DNA of 64,000 nucleotides. It comes from Flaveria trinervia. Lineage: Eukaryota > Streptophyta > Magnoliopsida > Asterales > Asteraceae. Both the position numbers and the translations under genes were made by a program. Positions 34,101-44,771 of this stretch are shown piece by piece (position 1 is the first letter of the stretch; each line of letters starts with the position of its first letter). The stretch is taken from the NCBI GenBank assembly GCA_025506515.1, contig CM046458.1:40819731-40883730 (forward strand). The letters run 5' to 3'. The notes below the pieces were generated by a model, which saw only the letters and a list, made by a program, of their open reading frames with translations, did no database searches and was not told where the DNA came from.

Positions 34101-34520
34101 TTTACAAGAGGCTTGAGGAAGTCAGGAAAAATGAGCTCCAGTTGTTCCTAGAGGGTAATCACCCGGATGAGTTTGCTTACAGAATAATAACAACTGTGGA
34201 GCTAAAGAATGGGAAACAGGCCAAATACTGTCTGAGTATTATGGGCCGAATCATTGTTTGAAGGAGGTGCTGAAGAGCTAACCATGGAGGAACAAATCAC
34301 CTTCTTGACTACACAAGAGAGTCGTACAGACTCATTATGGGGAAGTGAATCTCATGAATGGGATAACAACTCTGTGTCCTGTTCCCCAAAACAGAGTTCC
34401 CATTCATACTCTGCCAAACAAATATTTGAGGTTCTTCCCAGGCCGGAGCTTACATGGGTCATCTTCTCTACTGATCAAGAAGGAAAAAGACCAACCTTTT
34501 GGCATCAATAAGTGGGAGTA
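31106..34520 (+). pseudogene. Copia D1 env-like protein
   Basis: The third frame after pol, starting MASMQIKPRHNCVAYLTKSP at 31106. A homologous start is found in D2 at 61613. Fragments in order: N-terminal conserved region (31106-31345), a frame-broken part with NRWILYPRFIMALY (31526-31726), a Thr/Pro/Lys-rich region (31726-32417), coiled-coil-like charged region (32600-32660 and 32940-33313, with RKRKRSEEEEEKEQ and EIRRLEIEEIQNRWASYEVLERE), a Pro/Lys-rich stretch (33327-33660), and a C-terminal conserved region (LYTLRHTFQYQKERVRIWPDPRV, IVKRGLVYKRLEEVRKNELQL, HPDEFAYRIITTVELKNGKQAKY, 33830-34240). No signal peptide or obvious transmembrane helix is seen, so a true envelope role is unsupported. 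Confidence 0.6.
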
Positions 34521-34563
34521 TAAATAAGTTAGAGGTTTTGGCTGCATTGGTTCAGGGGGAGTT

Positions 34564-35449
34564 TGTTGGACCAAAAGAACCAATGAGCCAAGATCAGAAA
34601 ATCTCTAAGTCCCACACGGTATCACAACAACTGCTGAAAGCCTCATCAGTAGTTTGACAAGTGCTGAAGACTTCAACAGCTGAAGATCAAGTGCTGAAGA
34701 CCTTAACAGCTGAAGAACCAAAGTGCTGAAGTACAACAGCTGAAGAACACAAGTGCTGAAGCTGAAAGACCAAAGTACTGAAGAACAACAGCTGAAGAGT
34801 TCGCAAGTGCTGAAGATCAACAACTGATGTACAAAGTCTGAAGACAAAGACTGAAGACATCAGCTGATGATATCTACTGAAGTCATCAGCTGATGAAACC
34901 TGAAGGTCAAAGTCTGAAGATCAAGTACTGAAGCCTCAGTAGTTTGTCACACTGCTGAAGAGTACTTCTTCAGTAGTTGTGATATCAGTAGTTTTCTTTT
35001 CTTGTTTCAGTAGTTTTGTTTTAAAACGACTGAAGAGCTTGTTCTTCAGTCGTTGTAGTTTCAGTAGTTTTAATTTTGTACTTAACTTGCTGATATGTTC
35101 TCAGTAGTTGTGAACATTTCAGTAGTTTGTTAGGAATTAGTTATTTCTGTATGGATCTGCCAGTTGTCACTTTCCGTGATAACAGCAGTGACTGTTGCCT
35201 CTATATAAGGAGTGACAACCTATGTAATCATTGAGTGAAATGAGCAATGAATGGAATGATGATTGATTCGATTAGAATATCTACATCTATAAACATTCCT
35301 AGAAATCAGAAATTCATATTCTCTCCCTATAACCGTATGCGATCTTAACGCTTACAAGTATCGATTGCTTGCTACAATTTGTCTAATTCGTGTTAGTATC
35401 CGCTGCTTTACATTCTGATACATCAAACTTGTGATCACTGATCCTGTCA
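34564..35449 (+). repeat. Copia D1 3' LTR
   Basis: The 886-bp partner of 23104-23993, preceded by the purine tract ttcagggggagtt. TATA box at 35202-35209. Differences from the 5' LTR are chiefly single-base indels (for example tattggatc/tatggatc, gcactctat/gcctctat). Confidence 0.9.
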
Positions 35450-36900
35450 AGATGCATCTACTCTGCCTCAGCTCAGGGTCAGAAGACGTACAAAGAGAAA
35501 TCAAGACAAGGAGCCTCATCTTCTGCCCCACCTACTAACGCGCCTGCTATTCAGGGCAAAAGTAACGATTAGATATTTATGTATTGAAAACGTTTGTACT
35601 TGAATCGTGTTTTAATATATGTATTATGTTTATAAAGTCTTTATCAAATGTATGATTGTCTTATTTAATTACTAACAATTGAGTGTTACTGTTTTAAATC
35701 AAGCAGATAAATCATCTCAGCAAGATTAGTATATGTACTCCTTTCAGCAAATCAAGTCCCAATTTACAATGATTCTTGATTTGCAGGGATAGTCAAACAT
35801 CTGTAAGCTATACTCCTGAGAAGGAGAAATCATTCATGCCTTATTGATGAACAGCTTGCTAAGATGTTCCAGCTCAACTCGACGAGATTGTCAGGACGCT
35901 CCTACTTTTGAAGTTACAAGTGATGATGAGCTCATGACATAGATGAAATCGAGATCGAGGACATCACTGCTGATCATTTTCCAGAGTATGCTGACAAAGA
36001 GGGACATGTAGTCCCTAGTCTGGGTGATACCATCGTCAGTGATACATTTAAAACTGGATCAGATGGAGAAAGACCGAGAAGAATAAGGATCAAGCCCAAG
36101 CCTCAGACGCCGATGTCAACATCAAAAAGGCTGAATGGGCGGCCTGTTTTGCTGAGATCTGAGCCATGCACTCTGCACAAAAGTCTAATTCTACACCAAG
36201 CTATTCAAAGTCAAGAAACACTTAAAGGTGTCAGGCAAAATCATCGTATGGGCTTATTTTGAGGATCTTAATGTGTATGCCGTGAAGAGAGAAAATGGCA
36301 TAGAGTACTTTAGATTCCCAGACGATCTAAAGACTCTTTTGGGTTTTGAGCTCAACCAGTTGGCACGACTGAAGTTGCTATATGCTAATCAAAAGAAAAT
36401 GTCAGGATGGTTTGAGGCTGCATTGAGGAAAGAGTACCACACCAGGTGGGTTAACTTTAGACCTCAACAACCGATGCGGTACATTAGATGGTCTGAAGTT
36501 GATCCCATTACGGGAAAGCCTAAGATAGTGCTGAAGTGGAGTCCTCCATGCATAATGTCAAGAATCCCTCTAAGGGAATGCCACAGGACTTCATTCCACA
36601 CTTCAGTGGTGGTACTACGGTTGGAGAACAGGTGAAGCGGTCATAGTCTTACAAAAGAGAGCCAAATGGATACTATCCGGGTATTTGACCCTATGTGTGA
36701 CCACTTGTTGGCTGATGATGTTTATACTTTATACAAGTGGCCACTATTCTATGATTCAATAACATTGTACAAGCCCTCCAGTTTCAAAATGTTATAAGGC
36801 TCTATTTTGCATTTGAGATACATGCCGAAGCTACAAAGAGAGAAGTACAAGAAGTTTGAAGAGCTAACGCAGATGTTAGACAATGATGTAAACTAGGTCT
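35450..36900 (+). pseudogene. C-family env-like protein, C-terminal part
   Basis: Continuation of the env-like region interrupted by D1. The best open frame is 36228-36635 (about 135 residues): VSGKIIVWAYFEDLNVYAVKREN begins just before and inside it, followed by LLYANQKKMSGWFEAALRKEY and YIRWSEVDPITGKPKIVLKW. I know no domain for it. Upstream (35450-36220) are frame-broken basic and acidic stretches. A gtaacg..tttgcag pair (35561, 35785) could bound an intron; this is speculative. Confidence 0.45.
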
Positions 36901-37646
36901 AAGGGGGAGTTTTAGATACATGTGTACCTAGTTTAGGAGCTTAATGTAAAATGTCTTTCATGTCTTATATATATGTAATTGAATGGGTATGAATGAAATA
37001 CAATGTGTGGTTGATGCATATATGTTTATATTTCATTGGTTATTGTGTGATAACGCATATTGAACTAACTATATAGGTTTGTGGTTATTTACATAATTCT
37101 TAGTCAATAATGATTGAGAAACATGTTCAAACTTAATTGTGTGAAGTTCTTATGCGAATGGACCATGCTAATGGACCATACGCATGAATACTTCATGCTA
37201 ATGGACTAGTCGCACGACTAAACCAGAAGACTGGATTAGTCGCACAACTGAGACATAAGATTGACTTAGTCTCACGATTGGACCTTCATCATGCGGAGGA
37301 TCAATCACATGCCTCTGTAGCACGACTGAAGCATGCTAATGGTTCAGTCGCACGAATGGAAAACCCTAACCTATAAATACCACCTAATTCGTGGAAAAAC
37401 AAAACAATTCCAATACCTACACACATAATCGTACCCTAGCCGTCCAGAGACGGAAGAAGATTTGTTCCAAGTTCATAGATCACAGTTTATCATGTTCTAA
37501 TAATTCATAATGCTTCAATAATAATCGTTAGAGTGATCATAAATGTGTTCTCCCTGATTGGATAGCCAATCAAATAGGATTCCGCACTATTTGAGTTGCT
37601 ATACGCGCAGAATCAGTTAGTACTCCGTACCTAAACGGTCTTAACA
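36901..37646 (+). repeat. Copia C1 3' LTR with polypurine tract
   Basis: The purine tract aagggggag (36901-36909) is followed by the LTR from 36911 to 37646, starting TTTAGATACATGTGTACC and ending CTTAACA. It pairs with 5146-5460. The TCGCACGACT motif recurs through 37200-37360, and the TATA box tataaata is at 37372-37379. The target duplication AATGT follows. Confidence 0.85.
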
Positions 37647-37651
37647 AATGT

Positions 37652-37765
37652 AACCAGTGGAAAGTTTGGCTGGATAAAAGCAAAGTAAAGTGTTATAACT
37701 ATACAAATAAGCCATTTTGCTAAGGAGCGTATGGAACCAAGAACAAAAGGTGGAGAAACATAGTC
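37652..37765 (+). pseudogene. Copia A gag, zinc-knuckle part
   Basis: Copia A gag resumes after C1: a FGW-like segment, then a degraded knuckle, tgttataactatacaaataagccattttgctaaggag, which aligns with the knuckle of copia B near 50064-50105. The LINE is inserted directly after it. Confidence 0.65.
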
Positions 37766-37808
37766 ACAATCGGTTATTGCTTATCTGATCATTGTAGATA
37801 AATTTAGT

Positions 37809-38580
37809 ATGGTAAGTGTTGTATTCCAGCCTTATCGCTTATCTGATCATTGTCCTTATGTTCCGAAGATTCCTTCTATGAACCGTAATAAGCCAAGGCC
37901 TTTTAAGTTGGCAAATTTCCTGCTATTTAAACCTGAATATGCTAGGATTATGGAAGATGCTTGGACCAAAAGTGTGGTAGGTGTTCCTCAATTTCAAGTT
38001 ACTAAGAAATTGAAAGCCCTTAAAACACCTCTTAGGTCTCTTTTCTTCAAACAAGTAACTTGCAAACCCAGGTGTCTAAATATAGAGTAGATTTGGATGA
38101 GGTGCAGCTCCAAATAGATAAGGACCCATATGATTCTTCTTTAAGAAGCCGTGAACAGGTTCTTCTAAAATCTTTTCATGACACAGCCTTAGATGAAGAA
38201 AGATTTCTTAAGAAAAGATCTAAAGTGCAATGGCTTGCTGAAGGTGACTCAAATACCCGCTATTTTCTTTCTATTCATAAAACTTAGCACAATCGGAGTA
38301 GAGTTGACACTATTCGGGATGCTAATGTAGTCATTTATGAAGGTGGGGATGTGGAGAAAGTTTTGTCAAATTTTATGAGGATTTTTTGGGCCGTGAGGGT
38401 GATACTACATTGTCACCGCCTCATGATTTATTTGTTCATAAAGTTAACTCATCTCAGGTGGTTCATATGACTAGAAGTGTGTCTTCAGAGGATTTTAAAC
38501 AAGCTATGTTTTCTATTGGTGACAATAAGGCACCTGGTCCTGATGGTTTTAGCTCTGCTTTATTCAAGAAGTTCTAGACA
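37809..38580 (+). pseudogene. LINE endonuclease end and pre-RT region
   Basis: YRLSDHCPYVPKIP is the last motif of the apurinic-type endonuclease domain (SDH). Then comes a pre-RT region with FKLANFLLFKPEY, AEGDSNTRYF and DNKAPGPDGFSSALFKKF, the last being the first RT block. Frames shift at about 38070, 38285 and 38370. Confidence 0.8.
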
Positions 38581-39480
38581 ATTATTGGAGGTGATATGTT
38601 TCTAGCTGTTAGGGATTTCTTCTCTAAACAAAGTTGCTGAAGGACTGGAACATACCATTATTGCTTTTATTCCTAAGCTGGAACTCCCATGGTGGTTTCG
38701 GATTATTGTCCCATATCTTGCTGTAATGTGTTGTTCAAGTGCATCACCAAAATTTTGTCCAATCGTATTAAGGGTGTGCTGAATAACATTATTAGTATTA
38801 ATCAGTCAGCTTTTATTCGGGACGAAGAATTTCAGACAATTTTCTCTTAACATAGGAGTTAATGCATATTATCATCGGAATGTAGGTCCTCCACGATGTG
38901 CTTTTAAAATTGATATTCAGAAAGCGTATGACATGGTCAGTTGGATTTCTTAGGAGGACTCTTATGGGTTTTGGTTTTCTGGTTTTATTGTGGAATGGAT
39001 CATGCTTTGTGTTTCATCATCATCCTTTTTAGTATGTGTCAATGGTAATATCTGTGGTTATTTTCAAGGAAAGGGTGGGTTAAGACAGAGTGATTCTTTG
39101 TCGCCTTATCTTTTTACTCTTGTTATGGAGGTTCTTACGATGTTACTATATAAAGCTACCCGGATTGACACCTGGTTCAGATTCCACAACAAGTGTGATA
39201 AACAATGGCTTGTTAACCTGTGTTTCGCGGATGATTTATTTATGTTTCGAGAGGTGATTTACATTCGGCCATGTGCATTATGGAGGCTCTAAAGATGTTT
39301 GAAAATATGTCTGGCATTGTTCCAAGTGTCCAGAAGAGCACCGTGTATTTTTGTAATGTCTGGGATAATGTGAAATTTGCGATACTTGAGGTTATGCCAT
39401 TTAGGGAAGGTACTTTACCTGTGAAGTACTTAGGTGTCCCTCTAATTTCATCTTGATTACTTTATAAAGATTGTAAGATC
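38581..39480 (+). pseudogene. LINE reverse transcriptase
   Basis: RT blocks in order across frames: LSNRIKGVLNNII..NQSAFI (about 38757-38820), FKIDIQKAYDMVSW (catalytic Asp, about 38906-38947), GGLRQSDSLSPYLFTLVMEVLT (39060-39150), and CFADDLFMF (FADD catalytic pair, about 39220-39250). Then PVKYLGVPL (39418-39445). Frameshifts at about 38845, 38950 and 39255 prevent a product. Confidence 0.85.
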
Positions 39481-40850
39481 CTGCTTGACAGAATGGAGAG
39501 TAGAATTCTTGATTGGAGAAACAAATGCTTATCGTTTGCTGGGAGGTGTCAATTAATTCTCTTGGTCCTATCGACTTTACATGTATATTGGTCCTCGGTT
39601 TTAATTCTTCCTAAACGGGTCATAAAAGAAGTAGAAGCTAAGATGAATGGTTTCCTTTGGTGTCAAGGTCCAATGCAAATTGGTAAAGCAAAAGTTTCAT
39701 GGAAGAATATGTGTAAACCAAAATATGAGGGTGGGCTAGGTTTTAGAAGAACTGAGGAGAGTAATAAGCGTTAATGACATTTCAGGTTTGGAGCATTCTC
39801 TCTCGTCATGAATCCTTATGGGTAGATTGGGTGTGGAAGTATTGGCTAAAAAACGTAATTTTTGGACTATTAAAGTTCCATCCACTTGTGCTTGGAGCTG
39901 GCAGAAGATCTTGATGTTACGTCCATGTGTTCGTAAGTTTTTTTGGTCTAGTATTGGTAATGGGATGGAGACTTCATTATTATATGATAATTGGTGTTCT
40001 TTGAGTCCATTGGCTGATGTTTTATCGAACCGTGACATTAGAAGAGCAGGATTCAGCTTAAATTCTTGGGTGGCAGATGTGTATTCAAATGGTAACTGGA
40101 ACTGGCCTATGGAATGGGTTGCTAAGACCGGATCTCCTTAATGTGCAGCACACTCTTGACATAAACCGGTTGAATGTTATCCGATAGAAGGATGGTCATA
40201 TTATTTCGGATTTCTCAACACAGCTGCTTAGCAATCGATCAGGGCTCGTGGAGTGGAAGTTCAATGGCATAATAGCGTATGGTTTTCTCAATGTATCAAT
40301 CGACATGTGATTTTACATTGGCTATTTATGAAGGGTAAATTGTTAACTCAAGATAAGATTCTTCAATGGCCACCATGTCAAAGAAAATCTATGAATGTTA
40401 TGGCTTGCTCGCTTTGTTTAGAAGATTTTGATTCTCATTCCCATTTATTCTTTGAGTGCAAATATTTGACTATTGTGTGGAATGCTATCAAAACTAAAAT
40501 AGGAATGCATCGAGCTAATCAGAATTGGTCGGACATTATGGATTGGGTTACTGCTAGAGTAATTCGAGGAGGCTTATGGATGTGTTAGGCCGTATAGCGG
40601 TTGCGGCTACAATGTATATGGTTTGGCAAGAGAGAAATAATATCATATTTCGAAACAATGCACGGCCTCCTGACTTATTGCTTGGCATCATTTTGGATAC
40701 TATCCGGTGTTGCCTTAGAAGTTGAAGGTCCACAAAACATTGGGGGTTATGATGATCTTAAAGATTGGAAGATTGAGAGATTGAACCAGACTAGACTCTT
40801 ACTTATGTAGCATGACTAGTTTAGTAATCTTGTTTTTATGTAATGTTGTT
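39481..40850 (+). pseudogene. LINE C-terminal and zf-RVT region
   Basis: MESRILDWRNKCLSFAGRCQLI (39493), KAKVSWKNMCKPKYEGGLGFR (39682-39750), then a zf-RVT segment, CSLCLEDFDSHSHLFFECKY, with the Cys/His pattern C-x2-C..H-x3-H..C (about 40408-40470). Plant L1 RT proteins usually end with this domain. The remaining 40600-40850 is frame-shifted tail, and the 3' UTR runs to the A-rich end. Confidence 0.75.
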
Positions 40851-40986
40851 TCTTGGTTTCACATAAATGGGGTATGCCCTATTTATGAACTAGCATAGAA
40901 CTTTTTATGCTACTTGCTTGTATTTGGTTTTGTTGATATATACAAATCACGGGGATAACCCTTTACCAAAAAAAAGAAACATAGTC

Positions 40987-42600
40987 CATCGCAAACTACA
41001 CTGATGTTACTACCAAGAACTGAGAAGCCCAACCAACCAAAGCAGATAGTTGTAGTAGTAGTTGTTGTGAAGAAGGAGGCTTTGACTGGAGCTTTTAAGT
41101 AGAAGAAGACTCTCTAAACCAAACCCTAGTGATATATCATGATGAAGCCAAGGTATTAGACATCTTGTACTCCTGAATACATTGCTAAAGTAAACATGTG
41201 TATGTCTTATAACTTGGAAGTAAGATCAAACCTTGTGTCCTTAAACATTTTAAAAGGCTAATTTTAAAAGAGCAGAAAATGACTATAAACTTAAAATAAG
41301 GGATTTAAAGAGAACTATTTCTACTCTAAACATGAGCACACAATTATAGGACTCAAATCAAAAATCTTGTTAACAAGTTAACTGAATGTTGGGTTGAGCT
41401 TGTGATCAGCAAAGCTAGGGTAGAAAATGTGTTCTTGAAGAGGAAACCTTCAAGAACATCATATCTTAATCCTTCCATGAAAAAAATTATTATAAGAACA
41501 ACAAGGAACTTGGATAAAGTGAAATAGCTCCTCCACATACATTATTATAAGTCAGATCTCCAAGGTATGGAACTTGTCAAGATGAGTTACTTCTCACTGA
41601 TCTTATCCAAAGAAGAAGATGAAGATGAAAATGAAAAGGATATAGTGAAGGATGAATCAGAATGAATGAAGAGGTTCATTGTAAGAAGGCTCACTAAATT
41701 CTTGGAGAAAAAAAGAGACCAAGGAAGGCCAAGTCTGCTAGAAAGAATTTGATAAGGGTTGTTAAAAGAAAATCAAAGAAAGTCTAAGAGATCAAGCTCA
41801 CTTTCAACCCCGAGAAAAAAAACAAGTCTTTATCTCTGATGGGTTTGAGGTGATAAAGCCTGAAGACTTAACTAAGGACTCTAGTAATAGGAGTCCTAGT
41901 TTAAGTTCAACCATCCTTGTCAAGAGAAGAAGGTTAAACAAGTGTGCACCACTATTGGACAGCCTGAACCATCCAACTCTAAAGGCAAGCTTCACCCACA
42001 TAGGGCTGTTGCATCATCTAAGAAGATGAAGAAGGAGCTAAAAATAGATTAAGATTAACCTTCTCCTTAGAATAAGACCCTTAGAATTATACATGTGGAA
42101 TGCATCATGTGTGATGGTACAACTCATATGATAAGGATTGCATTTAAAATCTTAAGAGTACCATCCATATAAACAACAAGAAGACTTCTGAGAGGAAGAA
42201 GAAAATAGCTTCGGAAGGAAAATCATTTTATTTTCGGATGCTCCAAGGTGAAAAAAATAAAATAGGTGGAAAACTATCTTAGGAAGCAAGTTTGGTCTTG
42301 GACGAAAGGAATGCATTTGAAGCACTAAAGTCTGCTGAAGTGGATGCAAAAGCTTTTAAAGGTTTAGTCTCCAAAACATCCAAAGTCATAAAGAGTTACA
42401 AAGTTTTAAGGCCAAGTCTAATCTTTCAATGATGGTGTGGAAGCTGAAGGAAAAAGTGACTGAAGTTTCTTCATCAACAACAATGATCCTTAAAGCTTGC
42501 ATATAAGATCAATAATTGTTGAACTATCTTTAGCTCATCTGATAAGCCCAAGAATAACAAGGCTTGGGTTTTCAAAGTTACTAATCATCTCTTTTTCATG
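40987..42600 (+). pseudogene. Copia A gag C-terminal region
   Basis: Frame-broken continuation of copia A gag, recognisable by parallel similarity with copia B 50280-51640 (for example gtactcctg..tattgctaaagt at about 41168 against 50299, and ttttaaaagagcagaa against ttttaaaagggctgaa). It ends with ACAAGGCTTGGGTTTTC and tgcagg at 42601-42606, the gag/pol boundary motif. No long open frame survives. Confidence 0.6.
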
Positions 42601-43770
42601 TGCAGGAACAACTAAAAAGCAAAAGAAATGTATGGATCATTGATAGTGGTTGTTCCAGGAACATTACTAGCAATGACTCTTTGCTTCAAGACTTTGAGAG
42701 AATTAATAGAGGGCTAGATGCTTTTGAAGGTGAATCAAGTGGTTACATCACTGGAAGGGGCAAAGTCACAAATGGTAAGCTCAGTACTGAGAAGGTAAAC
42801 TTTGTCAAATAGTTTGAGTACAAAATATTAAGTGTATCTCAATTTTAAGACCAGAGACATAACATGCTCTTTATTGCCATGCTCTTTATTGAGCATTAGT
42901 GAATTGCTTTCAAACCAGGCTAATCCTTCCTCGCGTGAAACCTCCTCAACAGGAAAAGTTTCTTGCTTTCTATCTAAAGCCAATAGTGATGAGTCTTTCC
43001 TTTGGCGTAAAAGAATACGCCATGTACAATTTTAGAACATGAATAGATTATTAAAAATGATTTGGTAATAGGAATGCCAAAGAAAGAGTTTACAAGTGAT
43101 GACCATTATGTTGCATGTCTGAAAGAAAAGCAACACAAAGTGTCTCACAAGCCAAATGAAATGAACTCAAACACTATTCCCCTACACTTATTACATATGG
43201 ATCTGTTTGGACCAATTTTTTGTGATCACAGACGACTTCACAAGATATACTTGGATCTTATTTCTTAAAAGGAAGTATGAAGCCCCTACAATCATGAGAT
43301 CCTTCATTCTAAAAATTGAGAATCAATATAATCACAAGGTTAGGATCATAAGATATGATCAAGAAACTAAATTTAAGAACCAAATACTTGATGCATTTTT
43401 GTGATGGAATAGGTATTTCAAGACAATATAATTCTCATAGAACTCCTCAACAAAATAGTGTTACTGAAAGAAGAAATAGAACACTTATTGAGGTTGCATG
43501 AATCATGCTCTCTGACTCTAAACTACCCATCACCTTCTGGGTAGAGGCAATCAATACTGTCTGCTATGTTCAAAATAGAGTTTTAATAGTCCAAGCTCAT
43601 GGTAAGACTCCTTATGAACTATGGCACAATAGAAGACCTTTCATTTCTCCAAGTTATTTGGATGTCCTTGCACCATCTTGTATTCCAAAGATCATATAGC
43701 CCAATTTGCTAAGAAAGTAGATAATGGACATTTCATTGGATAATCTTCCCACGCTAAGGCTTATAAAGTA
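42601..43770 (+). pseudogene. Copia A protease and integrase
   Basis: The protease is in frame 42600-42812: VWIIDSGCSRNITSN (DSG kept), GESSGYITGRGKVTNGK. Integrase fragments: FLWRKRIRH (degraded HHCC) near 43000, YVACLKEKQHKVSHK, LLHMDLFGP (first Asp), then FTRYTWILFLKRK, VRIIRYDQETKF (second Asp), TPQQNSVTERRNRTLIEV (Glu) and MLSDSKLPITFWVEAINTVCYVQNRVL. Frames shift at about 42830, 43060, 43240, 43410 and 43500. Copia B gives the same order. Confidence 0.85.
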
Positions 43771-44263
43771 CACAATCTCAAAACTAGAGTAGTTAAGGAT
43801 TCAGCAAGTGTGACATTTAATAAACACACTCCCAGTGTGAAAGGTTCTGGTATTAATTGGCTATTAGATATTGATTTAGTTATCAATTGTTTTAACAAAT
43901 CTTGTGAAGATGTCTCAAAAACAACAAGTAATACATCTTTAGGAGATCCAGATCCATGATTTAAGATGAGAAAACCAAATGATAGAGTTCTTTCAACTCT
44001 ACTGGTAACAAACTCTACAAGTGGAAATTCTATCAGCACAACCATGACAAATTCTGCATCTAATAAATCTGAGGTGCCAACCAATTTTAGCAATGAGGCA
44101 CAAAACTTAAATGAAGGGATTTCCAATATAGGAGGAGATAGAGATGTTGAAAGCGATCAAGATTTTCATGATGCTGAAAACAACTCCACTTAAGACAACA
44201 TCAATGATTTTGCACTCTCTAGATAAAGTTACACTTGATGGGTGTGCTGATGTGGTAGGTGAT
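43771..44263 (+). pseudogene. Copia A integrase-RT linker, truncated
   Basis: Similar in position to the linker of copia B (52980-53520), with Asn/Ser-rich fragments (NKSEVPTNFSNEAQNLNEG). RT is missing: the sequence stops at 44263, where the Cassandra element begins. Confidence 0.6.
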
Positions 44264-44771
44264 TGTAACACCTGGCCCCTCACACCAACAATATTTTCTG
44301 CTTTGCCCATGAGGAGTTCACGGATTTGCTTTGGGGTTTCTCGAGTGAAAACTTTTTAAGAAGGTCAGCCATCCCTAGATTGCTACCACCTGAACACGTT
44401 TAACTATGGAGTTCTCCTCTTATCCACAACCAGTACACCCAAAAGCGTTGTTAATGTTAGAGCTAGGACAATTCTTATAAACAAGAAATCTCTCCTGTCC
44501 ACGACCGATGTGGGATTTTGCCTAGAGTTTACATACACCCACCCTTTTTGGATTCATCGTCCTCGATGAGGTTTGCCCCACCATCCCATCTTTGGATGTG
44601 GGATTTGCCTAAGGTGTCCCTCAAAACAACCCCCGAGAAGTCACCCCTTGATGAGGTTTTCCCTACCATCTCGAAAGACACAGGAGTGGCTCTGATACAT
44701 TCTGTAACACCCGACCCCTCACACCAACATATTCTTCGCTTTGCCCATGAGAAGCTCATGGATTTGATTTT
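44264..44771 (-). mobile_element. Cassandra-type TRIM with 5S-rRNA-like segment
   Basis: Two copies of TGTAACACC(C/T)... start at 44264 and 44703 and match over about 65 bases. Read on the minus strand, the 3' LTR is 44264-44537 (274 bp, ending GGTGTTACA), the internal part is only 165 bp, and the 5' LTR (44703-44771) is truncated by element F. The primer site atgtatcagagcca lies at 44687-44700 next to the 5' LTR and a purine tract (aaaaagggtggg) lies before the 3' LTR. The tiny non-coding body, tRNA-Met primer site and 5S-like LTR segment are the defining traits of Cassandra. Confidence 0.8.
44361..44414 (-). ncRNA. 5S-rRNA-derived segment in Cassandra LTR
   Basis: On the minus strand the segment reads GAACTCC..AGTTAA.CGTG..T at one end and AGGGATGGcTGACCT at the other, the pattern of the 3' half of plant 5S rRNA, including the internal promoter area. 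The middle is diverged. In Cassandra elements this Pol III-type segment is known to be kept in the LTR. The changed C-box (TGGCTGACC where 5S has TGGGTGACC) may reduce its strength. Confidence 0.7.

Larger units (their letters stand above)
23104..35449 (+). mobile_element. Copia D1 (Sirevirus-like), complete two-LTR element
   Basis: A 12.3-kb element with LTRs 23104-23993 and 34564-35449, both starting TGTTGGACCAAAAG and ending GATCCTGTCA. It has a primer site, gag, protease, integrase, RT, RNase H, a non-coding motif array with TATA box, an env-like frame and a polypurine tract (ttcagggggagtt, just before 34564). The LTRs are nearly identical and differ mostly by single-base indels, so the insertion looks young. 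A clear target duplication is not visible: gagat before and agatg after share only agat. It is inserted in the C-family env-like region. Confidence 0.9.
5146..37646 (+). mobile_element. Copia C1 (Sirevirus-like), containing nested elements
   Basis: A copia element inserted in copia A gag with an exact 5-bp duplication AATGT (5141-5145 and 37647-37651). Its LTRs start at 5146 and 36911; they share nearly all positions over the first 300 bases and differ clearly from the C2 LTR. The gag reading of copia A continues on the far side, which confirms the pairing. C1 is split by a gypsy element at 5461-11504, by copia C2 from 11921, and by copia D1 at 23104-35449. Pol and the env-like tail between 13140 and 36900 may be C2 or C1 sequence, or a recombinant of both, because C2 has no visible 3' LTR. 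Confidence 0.75.
37766..40974 (+). mobile_element. L1-type LINE, 5'-truncated
   Basis: A 3.2-kb non-LTR retrotransposon flanked by the 12-bp duplication agaaacatagtc (37754-37765 and 40975-40986) and ending in a short A-rich tail (accaaaaaaa). It carries the end of the endonuclease, RT and a zf-RVT domain in several frames. A full L1 is about 6 kb, so ORF1 and most of the endonuclease are missing. A 17-base repeat, gcttatctgatcattgt, lies at 37779-37795 and 37837-37853 near the 5' junction. Confidence 0.9.

Noticed and set aside
23096..35454. A 5-bp target duplication for D1
   Set aside because: gagat before and agatg after share only agat; not good enough to call.
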